Source: JAITWN01 sp050486285 (GTDB taxonomy: Bacteria > Pseudomonadota > Gammaproteobacteria > SZUA-140). Taken from it: DNA of 64,000 nt. The stretch covers positions 1 to 64,000 of the forward strand of contig JBJHCZ010000003.1 of the NCBI GenBank assembly GCA_050486285.1. The letters run 5' to 3'. Positions 63,099 through 64,000 of this stretch are shown piece by piece. The notes under the pieces were generated by a model. It was not told where the DNA came from and made no database searches. It worked only from the letters and a program-made list of their open reading frames with translations. Each line of letters begins with the position of its first letter. Position 1 is the first letter of the stretch. The position numbers and the translations under genes were made by a program.

Positions 63099-64000
63099 CT
63101 AGAAGCGGAATCCGAACTGGAGGGCTGCGCCCAAGTCGTCGCTGTTGCCGGCGACCGCGACATCGAGGTGGACGCCGAACGGCGAGAAACCGAGGCCGGC
63201 GCTGTACACGCCGCTGTCGAGATCATCCGGCAGATCGCTCAGGTTGTGGCGGTAACCGAGCCGGAGTTGCAAAGTGCGGAAGGCATCGAACTCGACGCCG
63301 AGACCGACGTATTGTGTCTTGCTGTCGAGCCCGGCCGGCTGGTTCTCGGTCAGGTCGAGATCGGCGGCCAGCGTGATCCAGCCGAGCGCCGGCGGCCGGT
63401 ACGCAGCGCCGATGCGGGCCATCGGTTCGAGCTTGAACTTGCCGGCAATTTCACCCTGAACATTCGTCGGAGCAAGATCGTATTCCTGTGAAATCAGGTT
63501 CTTTACCGCGATACCTGCCTGCCAGCCGTTGCCGAAGTCTTTCGCGACCCCGATGTCGATATTGAATCCGGAATCGCTGCGCTCGCCCTGATCCAGGTCG
63601 ATCTCGACGTTGTCTATGCTGGCCCCCTGGAATCCGTAGTTATAGGTCTGCACCTTGACCAGCTTGGGCGTGACGCCCACTGCAATACCGCCCAGCTGAT
63701 CCAGCTTGTGCGCAAGGCCGATACCCACTTCCGTAAGCAATGCAAAGCGGGCGCGGACGGAAGAAGTGAAATCATCGACAGGACTGGGGATGTTCCCGTT
63801 GCCCTGGGCTGCAGATATGACGCCTTCGATCGCCTCACGGTCCTCCTGGGAATAAACGCTGAACGCGCCTCCGATGACATGCGCATTTGCGAATAACGAT
63901 ACCCCGAGCCGCTCTCCGGGCACCCCGATGACGACCGCTGCACTGCCCTCTACTTGCAGCACCTTGTCCGAGATCGCGACGAAACGGCTGTTCAGGTCCA
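63099..64000 (-). CDS. TraF-like outer-membrane beta-barrel protein (5' partial)
   Basis: At least 300 residues, continuing upstream beyond the window (DLNSRFVAISDKV precedes the in-frame GTG at 63962). Beta strands alternate over the whole length and the C-terminus DDLGAALQFGFRF ends with the aromatic outer-membrane signature. Segments GLAHKLDQLGGIAVGVTPKLVKVQTY, GWQAGIAVKNLIS and LQLRLGYRHNL match the family labelled conjugal transfer TraF-like (PF13729). That label comes from distant similarity; there are no conjugation genes here. Confidence 0.8.
   Translation of the reverse strand, partial: DLNSRFVAISDKVLQVEGSAAVVIGVPGERLGVSLFANAHVIGGAFSVYSQEDREAIEGVISAAQGNGNIPSPVDDFTSSVRARFALLTEVGIGLAHKLDQLGGIAVGVTPKLVKVQTYNYGFQGASIDNVEIDLDQGERSDSGFNIDIGVAKDFGNGWQAGIAVKNLISQEYDLAPTNVQGEIAGKFKLEPMARIGAAYRPPALGWITLAADLDLTENQPAGLDSKTQYVGLGVEFDAFRTLQLRLGYRHNLSDLPDDLDSGVYSAGLGFSPFGVHLDVAVAGNSDDLGAALQFGFRF

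Noticed and set aside
63099..64000. Conjugation locus from the TraF-like label
   Set aside because: The family name comes from distant similarity; the protein is an outer-membrane barrel and no other transfer gene is present.

Overview
The window is high-GC DNA from a gammaproteobacterium. The evidence is the rrn operon with tRNA-Ile and tRNA-Ala in the spacer, class-1 SpeD, ErpA, Coq7, a Crp/Vfr-type regulator, and the neighbourhood tyrS - M23 peptidase - anmK - erpA - argC on one side and coq7 - speD - OsmC - crp on the other. As I recall it, these genes lie close together in Pseudomonas as well. The exact genus cannot be read from the sequence; anaerobic or sulfur/iron-cycling Chromatiales or Acidiferrobacterales-like bacteria would fit the cytochrome content.

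Layout. 1-162: the end of an IS3-family element that has cut a short-chain dehydrogenase gene after 13 codons. 180-5716: a complete rrn operon on the minus strand (16S, tRNA-Ile, tRNA-Ala, 23S, 5S, terminator) with two tandem promoters and boxA sites; the upstream -35 box overlaps the tyrS stop codon. 5713-12599: housekeeping genes (tyrS, M23 peptidase, anmK, erpA, bactofilin, a DUF6776-type protein, argC). 12668-16672: multidomain and pentaheme cytochromes c plus an NHL propeller lipoprotein. 16680-29011: a long minus-strand series with a complete System I cytochrome c maturation set (ccmA to ccmI), a TlpA/ResA-like thioredoxin, a small cytochrome c, two paralogous propeller proteins and a GGDEF-EAL protein. 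29181-31430: a TonB-dependent receptor behind a Fur-like operator. 31665-38351: a MoxR/Bat operon. 38775-53985: a tightly coupled minus-strand operon holding a tetraheme OmcE-like cytochrome, a PpiC isomerase, an outer-membrane barrel, three c7-type triheme cytochromes, a lipoprotein with a cupredoxin-like copper site, two NHL lipoproteins, an 11-heme cytochrome, a System II heme lyase (ResB, CcsA), a TPR protein and a DsbA-like protein. 54131-56416: two porins. 56837-64000: tRNA-Gln, rplM-rpsI, a thioredoxin-like ferredoxin, a GlcF-like protein, coq7, speD, VOC, OsmC, crp and a TraF-like barrel.

The main story is a roughly 44-kb block of c-type cytochrome and electron-transfer genes lying between argC and tRNA-Gln/rpsI inside an otherwise conserved housekeeping neighbourhood. 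I count at least 37 CxxCH heme sites in it. The pieces (periplasmic c7 carriers, an outer-membrane barrel, NHL lipoproteins, a prolyl isomerase, and tetra-, penta- and 11-heme proteins sharing one cytochrome module) look like an outer-surface electron conduit or cytochrome-filament system with its own heme-attachment machinery. That functional reading is inference.

Two other points stand out. One hexaheme cytochrome is split by a -1 frame change at a run of ten A. Two unrelated families of long, perfect hairpins each keep a conserved loop while their stems differ completely between copies.
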